From: Pseudomonadota bacterium
GTDB lineage: Bacteria > Myxococcota_A > Polyangia > Fen-1088
Reading direction: 5' to 3'
Assembly (NCBI GenBank): GCA_023438785.1
Contig: JAEXQJ010000383.1
Coordinates: forward strand, 1-57,235
Length of the DNA: 57,235 nucleotides
In this document: one piece after another, positions 42,853-51,178 of the stretch
How positions within the stretch are numbered: position 1 is the first letter of the stretch
How the letters are laid out: every line of letters begins with the position of its first letter
Translations under genes and position numbers: made by a program
Notes under the pieces: model-generated
The model's input: only the letters and a program-made list of their open reading frames with translations
Databases searched by the model: none
Told to the model about the DNA's origin: nothing

Positions 42853-43590
42853 CTACCGGACCACGCAGTCTCCCAGCAGCGGGATCCCGGCCACCTGCCC
42901 GCGGCCTGTGCACTCCATGGTGACCTCGTCCCCAGGCGAAAGCGCGATGCGCCCCCTCTCTTGCTTCCGCACCTCGGCCTCGAGGTATCCGCTCGGCACC
43001 GGCACGGCCAGCCTCACCTTCGACCTGCCGGCCTTCTTCACCTTCCCGACGACGGCCATCCGCAGGCCATAGTACTTCTCGTTTGCCGCCCTCTGGATAG
43101 CCGTGTCCGAATCCGCCCCCTGGTAGGCCTGCCACAGCGACTCCGTGTAGACGATCTCCGGGGCATCCGTCTTGGGCGGCGCAGGATCGGGCGCGCTGGA
43201 CGCGATCATGCAGTCATCAAGGACCACGTCGCCAAACATTCGCCCGCGCGCCGTGCATTCCAGGGCCGTGACCTGTCCCTCGCGCAGAGAGCCGACGTCT
43301 CCGCGCACCTTTCGGGCATGCACACAGCGATCTGGATCAGAAACGACCAGCCTGACGAATCCAGCGGCTTCGTTGGCGCTTTTGATTTCGCCGGTCACGA
43401 GCACCCGGCGGCCATCGAACCTCTGACTAGCCTTCATCTCGGCCCCCTTGTACGCCAGCCAGAGCAGCTCTGCGCTGATGCGTTCCGGTCGACCCGTGAA
43501 GCCCGCTGGCTGCACCTGCTGCTGCGCGGCCGTTTTCGCCCCGTCTCCGGAGCCCACGCAGGCGCGGATGGCGAAGATGAACAGCGCCAC
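42853..43590 (-). CDS. Tandem tRNA_anti-like OB-fold protein
   Basis: 245 residues with two copies of an OB-fold of the tRNA_anti-like type: copy 1 about 35-130 (ISAELLWLAYKGAEMKASQR, VLVTGEIKSA, ECTARGRMFGDVVLDDC), copy 2 about 145-245 (ESLWQAYQGADSDTAIQRAA, VVGKVKKAG, ECTGRGQVAGIPLLGDCVV). Each ends with the same ECTxRGxxxGxxLxDC pattern. Single-copy relatives are usually exported; here the N-terminus (MALFIFAIRACVGSGD) is a short hydrophobic segment with a Cys that could be a truncated lipoprotein signal. Start is GTG. Function unknown. Confidence 0.75.
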   Translation of the reverse strand: MALFIFAIRACVGSGDGAKTAAQQQVQPAGFTGRPERISAELLWLAYKGAEMKASQRFDGRRVLVTGEIKSANEAAGFVRLVVSDPDRCVHARKVRGDVGSLREGQVTALECTARGRMFGDVVLDDCMIASSAPDPAPPKTDAPEIVYTESLWQAYQGADSDTAIQRAANEKYYGLRMAVVGKVKKAGRSKVRLAVPVPSGYLEAEVRKQERGRIALSPGDEVTMECTGRGQVAGIPLLGDCVVR

Positions 43591-43662
43591 CGACCCCTGA
43601 GCACACCGTTTCTGAGTGTCTAGCTTTGTCCCCGCGCGGGCGCTTTGGCGGGCCGAGCGCTC

Positions 43663-44877
43663 TCAGCCGAGCAGGTCGCGGAGGCTGGCGAGAAGGAACT
43701 CGTCCTGGTAGTGGGCAGCGGCAAACGACAAGCCCACGGGGCATCCGTCGACCTTGAGCAACGGGGCGGACACCTCTGGCAGGCGCCCCACGCCTGAGAA
43801 CGCGGTGATGGCCATGGTCCGGTCGTAGAATCTGCCGACGCTCTCCAGCGAGGAGAGTGAGCCCTTGAGCGGGGCCACTGTGGGAGTGGTCGGAAAGCAG
43901 ATCACGGTGCCGGGCTCAAGGAAGCCGTTGATGCTCTGGAAGAGGCGCTCGCAGAGCATGAGGGCGTCCATGGCCCGCGTCCGGTCGAACGCCTTCACGT
44001 TTCCGTAAGCCAACGAAAACGTGGGACCCAGCACCGGCCCTTGGCTCTCAATCCAGTCGCCCACCGTGCTCTCGAACTCTGCCGTCTGCAGGACTCGAAG
44101 CGCCATTGCGTTGCAGGCCGCGAGGTCCATCTGCCGGCGCGCAACCTCGGCGAAGCTCGCCCTCTCCAGCGGGAGGCCAGCCCGCTTGGCGAGCCCGGCC
44201 ATGGTTTGCTCGGCAGCCTCTCGCACCGGCGCATCCGCGATCGCGAAGGCGTCCTCCAGCATGACGAGCCTGCGAAGGGGCGCGGGGGGCTCATCGCCGC
44301 TACGAAGCAGGATGCGCAAGGCCTCTTCCAGAACACCCAAATCCGCGGCAAGCGCGCCCACCGTGCTCACGCCCGGCATGAAGGGCAGAACGCCCGCTTC
44401 GGAGATGCGATGAAGCGATGGCCGCATGCCCCAGATCCCACAGAAGCTCGCGGGCACGCGGATCGATCCTCCCGAGTCCGTGCCGAGCGAGAAATCCGCG
44501 AGGCCGCAGCCGACCGAGGAGGCTGAACCGCTGGACGAGCCGCCGGGGATGCGGTCCGGTGCCTTCGGGTTGAGGGGCGTTCCCCAAAACGGACTCTCGC
44601 CTTCGAGACTGTACGTGAACTCGTCCGCTACGACCTTTCCGACACAGGTGGCCCCGGCCAGCAGCACCTGATCGACGCAGAGGGCATTGTGAACCGCGGG
44701 AGCGTGCATCCGCTGCCAGCTCGGACTGCCGAACGACGTCTTGTGTCCGGCCACGTCGATGTTGTCCTTGACCGTGAAGGTGAGGCCATGGAGCGGTCCG
44801 GATTGCGAGCCGCGAATGCACAACGTCTCCACGAACGCCCCTGAGGCCTTGGCAGCCGATGGATCGAATTGCGACAT
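43663..44877 (-). CDS. Amidase signature family enzyme
   Basis: 404 residues, hydrolysing an amide bond by the Ser-cisSer-Lys triad. Lys37 in FTVKDNID, the cis-Ser near 114 in PGGSSSGSAS, and the nucleophile Ser138 in GTDSGGSIRVPAS are all present. Shorter than GatA (about 480), more like indoleacetamide/aliphatic amidases; substrate unknown. No signal peptide. It lies 72 bp upstream of the OB-fold gene on the same strand. A relic of the last part of a second copy lies at 40.9 kb. Confidence 0.92.
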   Translation of the reverse strand: MSQFDPSAAKASGAFVETLCIRGSQSGPLHGLTFTVKDNIDVAGHKTSFGSPSWQRMHAPAVHNALCVDQVLLAGATCVGKVVADEFTYSLEGESPFWGTPLNPKAPDRIPGGSSSGSASSVGCGLADFSLGTDSGGSIRVPASFCGIWGMRPSLHRISEAGVLPFMPGVSTVGALAADLGVLEEALRILLRSGDEPPAPLRRLVMLEDAFAIADAPVREAAEQTMAGLAKRAGLPLERASFAEVARRQMDLAACNAMALRVLQTAEFESTVGDWIESQGPVLGPTFSLAYGNVKAFDRTRAMDALMLCERLFQSINGFLEPGTVICFPTTPTVAPLKGSLSSLESVGRFYDRTMAITAFSGVGRLPEVSAPLLKVDGCPVGLSFAAAHYQDEFLLASLRDLLG

Positions 44878-44974
44878 GTTGTCGCCAGCTTCTACCGCAG
44901 AGCGGTTGGGTGCAGCGGGGGATCTGTGCGGCTGCCGCGCTGACCGCCCGAGACGGTGCTAGGTTCCAAGTTCC

Positions 44975-46162
44975 ATGAAGCCACGTGCCGCAGTCGTCGT
45001 CGTCGTCGCCGTCGCGTTTCTGATCCCGCCGGGTCTGGCCAACGCCAAACCCCCGGCCAAGAAGGAGATCGCCAAACCTCTGCCCACGTACGAGGAGGTC
45101 GTGAATACCTATCCGGATGGCGTGCCGTTGTGCCCCACCGAGGCGGACGTGGTGGGCGGAGACGATCAACGGCTGTCGCTGGAAGGGGACTCCATCGCCG
45201 TCAACGAAGACGGCGAGCCCCGCTATCAGTGTTTCGGAACCAAGTTGACGGTGCGCAAGAAGGTCACCCTCAAGGGCAAGCCGTATAAGCCTGGGACCAA
45301 GCTGACCGTCGACAAGGATCTCTATTGGATCGAGGTGTCAGGTTGGCAGAAATCCGAAACCCCGGCGGCCCGCAAGCCGTCGCCCAGCGCCGCCGATCCG
45401 CGCAAGGCACCGGCGGATGTGGCCGCGCCACCCCAAGATGCGCAGAAGACCGCCTCGGGGCTCGCCTCGCGCGTGCTGCGGCCGGGAACGGGCACCGCTC
45501 ACCCGCATGGCTGGGATCAGGTCACGGTCGAGTACACGGGGTGGACCACCGACGGGACCATGTTCGACACCTCGGCGGCCAATGGGCAGCCCGCGACCTT
45601 CAAGCTGGACCAGGTGATCGCGGGCTGGACCGAGGGACTGCAGCTCATGGTCGAGGGCGAGACTCGGCGCTTCTGGCTCCCGGCCAAGCTGGCCTACGGC
45701 GAGAAGCCCCGCCCCGGCGCGCCGGCCGGTATGCTGGTGTTCGACGTGGAGCTGCTGAAAATCATCCCCGGCATCAAGCCCATCGAGACGCCTCCCGACG
45801 TGGCCGCGCCGCCCAAGAACGCCAGCAAGACCGCCTCGGGCTTGGCCTACGTCACGCTGACCAAAGGCCACGGCAAGCGGCATCCCCGGGCGCGCGATCG
45901 CGTGCGGGTTCACTACTCGGGTTGGACCACCGACGGCAAGCTGTTCGACAGCTCGGTGGCGCGCGGTGAGCCGGCCGAGTTCCCCTTGAACGGTGTGATC
46001 AGGGGCTGGACCCAAGGCGTGCAATTGATGGTGGTGGGCGACAAGACGCGCTTCTGGATTCCCGGCGAGCTGGCCTACGGCAATGTGCCCTCGCGCCCCG
46101 GCGTGCCCGCGGGCATGCTGGTCTTCGACATCGAGCTGCTGGAGATCCGCCCCGAGCAATAG
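44975..46162 (+). CDS. Tandem FKBP-type peptidyl-prolyl isomerase
   Basis: 395 residues. Signal peptide (hydrophobic VVVVVAVAFLIPPGLANA) indicates export. Residues 30-130 form an unrecognised domain (YPDGVPLCPTEADVVGG). Two FKBP domains follow: about 155-262 (VTVEYTGWTTDGTMFDTS, GWTEGLQLMVEGE, LAYGEKPRPG) and about 290-395 (VRVHYSGWTTDGKLFDSS, GWTQGVQLMVVGD, LAYGNVPSRPG). The active-site Tyr, Phe-Asp, Trp and Tyr of LAYG are kept in both. Probably a periplasmic proline isomerase and chaperone. The two domains are close paralogues, indicating internal duplication. Confidence 0.92.
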   Translation: MKPRAAVVVVVAVAFLIPPGLANAKPPAKKEIAKPLPTYEEVVNTYPDGVPLCPTEADVVGGDDQRLSLEGDSIAVNEDGEPRYQCFGTKLTVRKKVTLKGKPYKPGTKLTVDKDLYWIEVSGWQKSETPAARKPSPSAADPRKAPADVAAPPQDAQKTASGLASRVLRPGTGTAHPHGWDQVTVEYTGWTTDGTMFDTSAANGQPATFKLDQVIAGWTEGLQLMVEGETRRFWLPAKLAYGEKPRPGAPAGMLVFDVELLKIIPGIKPIETPPDVAAPPKNASKTASGLAYVTLTKGHGKRHPRARDRVRVHYSGWTTDGKLFDSSVARGEPAEFPLNGVIRGWTQGVQLMVVGDKTRFWIPGELAYGNVPSRPGVPAGMLVFDIELLEIRPEQ

Positions 46163-46220
46163 GCCTGCACCCGCCGCCGCTCACCCCCTTGCGCGCCGTC
46201 GCACCTCGCGCTCCGCAAGC

Positions 46221-46496
46221 CTAAAGGTCGTAGCGCCCAGCCGATTCGGGCTGATACAGGATGCCCTCGACGCGCAGACGGCGGGCACCGCCAGGCATCT
46301 CCCAACTGATTTCGTCGCCAGCACGCGTGCCGAGCAGGGCGAGGCCAACCGGCGCCAACACGGAGATGGCACCGGTGCGTGGGGCCGCCGCGCCGGGGAA
46401 GACGACGCGGATCCTCTGCACCTCGCCGGTGTCGAGATCGCGGACGGTCGCCTGCGAGTTCATGGTCACCACATCAGCGGGGATCTCCTCAGGACT
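46221..46496 (-). pseudogene. rnk: 5'-truncated rnk (GreA/B C-terminal domain)
   Basis: The minus strand encodes the C-terminal two-thirds of an Rnk-type nucleoside diphosphate kinase regulator: SPEEIPADVVTMNSQATV, LSVxAPVG-type ISVLAPVGLALLG, then GDEISWEMPGG and YQPESAGRYDL, all close to E. coli Rnk. The N-terminal ~45-residue coiled coil, which contacts RNA polymerase, is missing: homology stops at the SPEE position (46496) and upstream codons are unrelated. ATG 46463 could give a short product. Nearby a truncated MFS gene starts on the other strand, so both lost their 5' ends at one joint. Confidence 0.8.
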
Positions 46497-46508
46497 TCCG
46501 AAGTGTCC

Positions 46509-46534
46509 ACCTCGCCGCCTCCGAGGCGGGAGGT
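46509..46534. repeat. Hairpin at the rnk/MFS joint
   Basis: Inverted repeat: ACCTCGCCGCCT (46509-46520), loop CCG, AGGCGGGAGGT (46524-46534), an 11-bp stem with one bulged G. It lies just beyond the point where Rnk homology ends and before the MFS homology begins. Confidence 0.6.
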
Positions 46535-46559
46535 TCGAAGTTGGCCAGATCTGGGAGCC

Positions 46560-47214
46560 TTGGCGACTGCAGCTCCCAAGCAAGCGCTGGGACGCGGTAC
46601 CGACGGGCGCGCCCGCGCTGTCCCACGCGGAGGCCCAGGCGGTGGGCCCGCGCGCCGCGCTCCGCAGCGGCCGCGTACGATTGCAGAGTGCCCTCTTCTT
46701 CCTCTACACCGGCCTCGAAGTCGCGGCCGGCCAGTGGTGCTACACCGTGCTGACCGAGTCGCGCGCGATCGGCGCCACCCGCGCTGGGGCGTGGACGACG
46801 GCCTACTGGGGCGCGCTGCTCGTCGGGCGGCTGCTGTTGGGGCTGGCCGTGGAACGCGTAGGGCAGGTCAAGCTGCTGCGGCTCGCGACGGTCGGCGCGG
46901 TCGCCTCGACGCTCCTCTTTGCGCTGCCGGGGCCGCTCGCGAGCGCGGCGCTGCCCATGCTGTCGTTCTCGCTCGCGTCCATCTACCCCGGGCTGATGGC
47001 CGAAACGCCCCGGCGGGTCGGCGTCGCCCTGGCGCCGCATGCGGTAGGCTTTCAGGTCAGCGCCGCCACCCTGGGCGTGGCGACCATGCCGGGCCTTGCG
47101 GGGCTGCTCGTCGAGCGGCTGGGCCTGGCAGCGGTCGCCTGGGTCCTGGTCGTGTGCGCCTCGGCGCTGCTGCTCCTGCACGAGCGCCTGGTCGCCCTTG
47201 CCGACCTTGCCTAG
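46560..47214 (+). pseudogene. MFS transporter, C-terminal half only
   Basis: The plus strand encodes about six TM helices of a major-facilitator protein: RVRLQSALFFLYTGLEVAAG, YWGALLVGRLLLGLAVERVG, PMLSFSLASIYPGLMAETP and VSAATLGVATMPGLAGLL. GRLLLG..VERVG is the family's loop 8-9 signature. Normal members have twelve helices, so the first half and the start codon are missing; the frame runs upstream only through sequence belonging to the truncated rnk on the other strand. A functional product is unlikely. Approximate left boundary. Confidence 0.8.
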
Positions 47215-47894
47215 GCAAATCGAGGAGTCGCCGACCCGGAGCGTGTCTCTGTCGGCCGCCACGCGCAGGCGCCCGGTGGGCATCGGATCGATCACGCACG
47301 GAACCCCGGGTAGCGACCCGCGGAATCGCGCCGTAGCCAGCCCAATTCCCCGTGCCCACGTGCGCAAAGCTGCCCAGGGCCGCTCCGACCCCCATTGCCC
47401 ACCTGGGAGACGAGCGTTGCGCCGGCCCGCCGGGGGGTCGGCGTTGCGCAAACCGGGGTGAGGTCGGCCCAAGCATGATTGCCAACTCGGGCAGAACCAC
47501 TGGAACCGGGCCCAAGCGGATCTGCTCGCCCCCGAAATCGCGCCTGCGCCGTCCCACGCCCTCTTTCGCGCTGGGAAGAGGGGGCTGCGGCTGGCCCAGT
47601 ACACGTTCCGCAAGCCGAAGGAGCCCTCCGGGCCACCCCGGGCGGCCCTGCGCGCGGGGGACGCGACCGCGGGGCCGGTCCCTGGCGCCCGGCGCATGAG
47701 GGCAGGGCGAGAGGGCCCGGCGCAACCACCCCTGTGCGCGGGGAAAGCGACCGCTGGACTGATCCCTGGCGCCCGGCGCACGAGGGCGCGGCGAGAGGTC
47801 CGGGCTCGATCGCCATGGCCGGCCTCGCCAGTCCGGGTGCAGCCGGCCCCGGTGCGCCTACGCGCTGGGGCCAGGCCCGCCGGGTTGGGTCAGG
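47215..47894. other. Scrambled region without a confident gene
   Basis: About 680 bp of very GC-rich sequence between the MFS fragment and the next relic. All six frames have open stretches but none has conserved motifs, ribosome sites or a steady frame. The right part contains a tandem repeat, and from about 47780 the DNA is homologous to the stretch at 51115-51178 (shared string GGCCCCGGTGCGCCTACGCG), which lies just beyond the 3' end of the intact helical-protein gene. Confidence 0.5.
47647..47813. repeat. Imperfect tandem repeat, two ~84-bp units
   Basis: Unit 1 begins CCTGCGCGCGGGGGACGCGA (47647), unit 2 begins CCTGTGCGCGGGGAAAGCGA (47731). Both continue through CCCTGGCGCCCGGCGCA and GAGGGC...GGCGAGAGG in the same order. 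Non-coding as far as I can see. Confidence 0.7.
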
Positions 47895-47951
47895 CGACTC
47901 CCCCGCCATCGGCGGCTGCCGGGCGGGTGCGGAAGTCGTCGAATTGCATCT
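47895..47951 (-). pseudogene. Tail of the helical-protein gene, copy A
   Basis: Minus-strand relic of the C-terminus of the gene found intact at 51179-51871: FDDFRTRPAAA is conserved, followed by DGGGVA and a stop instead of SEGEPP. Homology stops at about 47951, where sequence from inside the lipoprotein gene begins on the other strand. Confidence 0.75.
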
Positions 47952-48398
47952 GGTCCGTCCGCGCGCAACGCCGACCTTTAGCGCGGCCGAGCTTCGGATT
48001 CTGGACGCGGTGAGGACGGCCGATGCCGTGCTCCCGGATCCGGCGCGCGAAGCCTCTATAAGGTGCACGCACCGGCGACCGAGGGCGAAACACGAGCATA
48101 CGGATTCGAGCTGCTGCCCCAGCCGGGAATAGATCCGACGCGGCATTACCAGCTCATTGCCCTGACCTACAAACATGCGGCCGGCACCGGGCTGCGGGGC
48201 GAGCCCGTCCTCAGCGGCACGGGCGGCCCGAACGGCAGCATGGTCGACGTCGCGGCGCAGACCGCGGAAGACGTGCTCGAGGTGCGGGTCTCGGTGACCC
48301 TGCTTCTACCCGACACCGTGAGCCCTCCATCCTTCGACCCAAAGCAGGCCCTAAGCGAGGCCTTGCATCGCTACCAAAGACAAGAATCGAAGCGCTAG
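47952..48398 (+). pseudogene. Repeated lipoprotein gene, copy A (5'-truncated, frameshifted)
   Basis: About 90% identical in DNA to 52275-52707. It lacks the signal peptide and starts inside the gene at PTFSAAELRILDAV. A one-base deletion near 48043-48053 (GGCGCGCGAAGCC against GGCGCAGCGCAACC) breaks the frame. After it the protein reads VHAPATEGETRAYGFELL-like sequence (beginning MHAPATEGE) through PTRHYQLIALTYKHAAGTG and GGPNGSMVDVAAQTAED to YQRQESKR and a TAG stop, where copy C goes on for another 60 residues. Family unknown to me. Confidence 0.8.
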
Positions 48399-48686
48399 CC
48401 CTACCAAGAGGACGAGAGCCCAGAACACATCGGCTGGCTCAAGCTCAACACCAAGAAATGGGCAAAAGGGACCCCTGGCCGCCCATGGGTTCCCAGCGTC
48501 TCTGGTGCAATTTCAAAACTATTCGGCGCGTTTTCGAAAGAGCCCGTGCTTTCGCGATCGGCGCAGCGGACGTTACTCTCGCATCCGCCGGGAACTTGCG
48601 CGGGCGATGATGGTGCTCTCGAGAGGCACTGAGGGAACTGTCCACCCGGGCAAGTTGTCGTCAACTTCAAAGCCCAGGAGGATACG
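48399..48686. other. Open stretch after lipoprotein copy A
   Basis: Directly after the TAG of copy A the same frame stays open for 77 codons (to TGA 48630-48632) and reads protein-like: YQEDESPEHIGWLKLN, then TKKWAKGTPGRPWVPSVSG. It has no start codon of its own and no counterpart in copy C. It may be a gene tail joined here by recombination. The last 50 bp hold the promoter and ribosome site of the next gene. Confidence 0.4.
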
Positions 48687-49166
48687 ATGAGGAAGGTACT
48701 GAGGTCTGCAGCTTCTGTTCTGTTTGCGTTGGCCGCCGTGGTCGCTGGAGAGCAGGCGGCTTTCGCCAATGAGCCAACGAACAACACGTTCCCTGGCAGC
48801 AGCAGCGATACTTGGTACGGGACGCCGTACGTGTTCGAGTGCGGGAGCGGTGGGTGCAGCTTTGGCAGCGGGTACTTCGGAGGATACCTGCTCGAAATCA
48901 GCCCAACCGGTGACGTCGACCACTTCCTGCTCGTGTGCAGTGGGAACAAGACCATCAGCTCCGTTTCGATCGACATCACGACCGCGGCTGACTTGGATTT
49001 GGAGGTGTACAAGCCCAACACCGGTTTCGTCGGTGGTTCGTACGGCTCGACGACCACCGAAACCGTGAGCACCTCCGCAGCGGGCATGAACGCCTTGGTG
49101 GCGAAGATCTACGGCTACTCAGGTGCGCAGAGCGGATACCATCTCACCTTCTATTGCGCAGACTGA
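48687..49166 (+). CDS. Secreted PPC-domain-like protein
   Basis: 159 residues. Signal peptide ends at AAFAN (about 27). The mature part is an all-beta domain resembling bacterial pre-peptidase C-terminal (PPC) domains: SPTGDVDHFLLVC, ADLDLEVYKPN and AKIYGYSGAQSGYHLTFYC. Three or four Cys probably form disulfides. No catalytic part, so it is a stand-alone binding domain. Codon use is clearly less G/C-biased at third positions than in the conserved genes, as for other members of this accessory region. AGGAGG precedes the start. Confidence 0.75.
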   Translation: MRKVLRSAASVLFALAAVVAGEQAAFANEPTNNTFPGSSSDTWYGTPYVFECGSGGCSFGSGYFGGYLLEISPTGDVDHFLLVCSGNKTISSVSIDITTAADLDLEVYKPNTGFVGGSYGSTTTETVSTSAAGMNALVAKIYGYSGAQSGYHLTFYCAD

Positions 49167-49368
49167 CTCGGTGGCCGACGGCTGCGCACAGATGCAGCTA
49201 GGCACCCCGCGCGGGCGATGCACGCAGTGCTGATTGCCGGAGCCGGCTCGTGAAGACGCAGGCTCCGGCATTCCGCCCAGCGCAAGGCGGCCTCCATACT
49301 GGGGTGCAATTCAGTCGAGTGTAAGGACTTCGTAGGTCAGAGGTCATCTTTCGTGGGGCAGGTGGCAC

Positions 49369-50079
49369 ATGAGAAGAGTGGTCTGGATTTCTGGTGCTCT
49401 GGCGCTGATTAGCGGCGTCGCTGTTGTGGCCGTGTGGGCCCATGGGGTATCCCACGCCGGCCGAACCCGTTCTGCAGGTCGCTCCGATATCGAGCAGGAG
49501 ATCGGTTGTGCCGGCAACGCCTGCACCGCTGATGACTCTGACGAGGTGGCGCGTTTGCGCGCGGAGCTGCGAGAGAAGGACAGGCTCCTTTTATCGCTAG
49601 CAACGGCGCCCAAGGAAAGGGCAGAGCCCGAGCAAGACCAGAAAGCGGCACCGACGCCAGCGCGGGAGCTCAATCCTGCCGCGCATGCGATGGAATTGCT
49701 CGACGAGCGACTCTTCACCGCGCCTAGAGACGCGCATGTTGCCGCTGACATGGAACGGCAGATTCGCGAGGCGGCAACTTCGCTGCAACTCGGCGAGGCA
49801 ACCGTATCCTCCCTGTACTGCAATTCCGCCCTGTGCAAAATCACGCTCGCGTCGTCGACAGGCGCCAGCACCAACCGAACCATGGCGCTGTTGGCGGGAC
49901 ACCTACCCAAGGCATTCGGTGCTGCCGCCGTGTACGAGCCTAGCAACGGTCAGAGCGCTCTATACGTCGGCAAGTCGAGGCAGGACATCGAGCCGGAAGG
50001 GGCGTCTGGCGAGGGCCACCCTGAACCGTTGGTGATGAACGGAGCCGGCAAGCCCACAGAGACCGCCGCCCAGCCATAA
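49369..50079 (+). CDS. Membrane-anchored protein of unknown function
   Basis: 236 residues. N-terminal TM helix (VVWISGALALISGVAVVAVWA), then an acidic and helical stretch with a likely coiled coil (DEVARLRAELREKDRLLLSL), a Pro/Ala linker, and a C-terminal ~110-residue domain with VSSLYCNSALCKITLAS. The CxxxxC-K/R motif followed by a beta strand recurs in small exported myxobacterial proteins, which I know only as hypothetical. Function unknown. Confidence 0.6.
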   Translation: MRRVVWISGALALISGVAVVAVWAHGVSHAGRTRSAGRSDIEQEIGCAGNACTADDSDEVARLRAELREKDRLLLSLATAPKERAEPEQDQKAAPTPARELNPAAHAMELLDERLFTAPRDAHVAADMERQIREAATSLQLGEATVSSLYCNSALCKITLASSTGASTNRTMALLAGHLPKAFGAAAVYEPSNGQSALYVGKSRQDIEPEGASGEGHPEPLVMNGAGKPTETAAQP

Positions 50080-50143
50080 GCAGGAGCTGCCGGGGCCCCG
50101 GCGAGGCGCTTGACGGAGAATCCGAGCTGCGGTTCAAATAGCT

Positions 50144-51076
50144 GTGGCGCGTCGATTCTGGCGCGAGGATTCCCAGTGGACTTGTCTTGACGAGGGTGAG
50201 GGTGAAGTGAGGTGTCCGATCCTGATTTCCGGTCCGACCTACCTCGTTTGGCGCAGCAGCGCCCAGCTCAGCGGCGTCGGACTCTGGGGACGGACCGAAC
50301 CTGGAGACGCCGCGAACCTGGCCCGCCTTCTCGTGACAGGCGGCGAGGGCCAACCGCAGTTGTCGCTCATCGACCTGCGCCGGGTCGACTCCATAGATCC
50401 CGCGACCTTCGAGCGCCTCGCTGAGAGCGTGCGCCTGCAGGCTGACGAGCGAAAGAGGCGGATATCAGCCCAGGCGCTGGTGCGTCCAAGTGGATTCGTG
50501 GGCGCCGTCGTCGCAGGCTTCTACCAGATCTGCGATCACCCCTACCCCGTGGAGGTGTTCACGAGCCCCTCCGAGGGGCTGAAATGGTTGGGCGCAGACA
50601 ATGAAGCGAGCTTCGTTGCCGAAATCGACAATGCGGTCGACGAATGCGCGTCCACGTCTTCAGTCCTACACGGGTTGCGTGCTCACCTTCAACGGGAGCT
50701 CGGCAAGGCGAACCTTGCGGCTGCCGCGGCCACGCTGGGTTTGTCAGGGCGTGCTCTTCAACGGCGGTTGCGCGACGCGAGCACGTCGTTTCAATTTGAG
50801 CAAAACTCCGCTCAAATCTCCACCGCCAAGCGCCTCTTGCTAGAGACGGACCATGACATCAAGCAAATCGCCTTCGAGGTGGGTTGCTCTTCGGCTGCGG
50901 CGTTCAGCGTGCTGTTCCGCAGGTTGGAAGGCCAGTCTCCCAGTGCCTGGCGCGAGGCAGTCGGGCAGGGGGCGCGCCGTTGCGTCTTCCCACCAGAGGG
51001 AGTGTCCGGTGAACCGTGTAGACGGGCGGCGTACCACAGGGCTGGACCTGCATCCGAACCACCGGCCCGGTGGTAG
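50144..51076 (+). CDS. AraC-family regulator with STAS-like N-terminus
   Basis: 310 residues. C-terminal AraC/XylS double helix-turn-helix (about 180-285): LAAAAATLGLSGRALQRRLR, then IKQIAFEVGCSSAAAFSVLF and FRRLEGQSPSAWRE. The N-terminal ~150 residues do not look like a cupin; QLSLIDLRRVDSIDPATFER followed by VRLQADERKRR resembles a STAS/SpoIIAA-like fold. Start uncertain: GTG 50144 or GTG 50207, the latter close to GAGGGTGAGGGTGA. Target unknown; divergence from or proximity to the helical-protein gene is not informative. Confidence 0.8.
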   Translation: MARRFWREDSQWTCLDEGEGEVRCPILISGPTYLVWRSSAQLSGVGLWGRTEPGDAANLARLLVTGGEGQPQLSLIDLRRVDSIDPATFERLAESVRLQADERKRRISAQALVRPSGFVGAVVAGFYQICDHPYPVEVFTSPSEGLKWLGADNEASFVAEIDNAVDECASTSSVLHGLRAHLQRELGKANLAAAAATLGLSGRALQRRLRDASTSFQFEQNSAQISTAKRLLLETDHDIKQIAFEVGCSSAAAFSVLFRRLEGQSPSAWREAVGQGARRCVFPPEGVSGEPCRRAAYHRAGPASEPPARW

Positions 51077-51178
51077 CGGCCCAGATCCCATACGGCCGCC
51101 CGCAGTCAGGGCACTTGGGCCGGGCTCGATGACCATCTCCGGACTCGCTGCCTAGCCAGGTGGCCGGCCCCGGTGCGC

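Noticed and set aside
46489..47781. 430-codon minus-strand frame over the MFS fragment and scrambled region
   Set aside because: Arg/Pro/Gly/Ala-rich with no motif and antisense to clear MFS helices.
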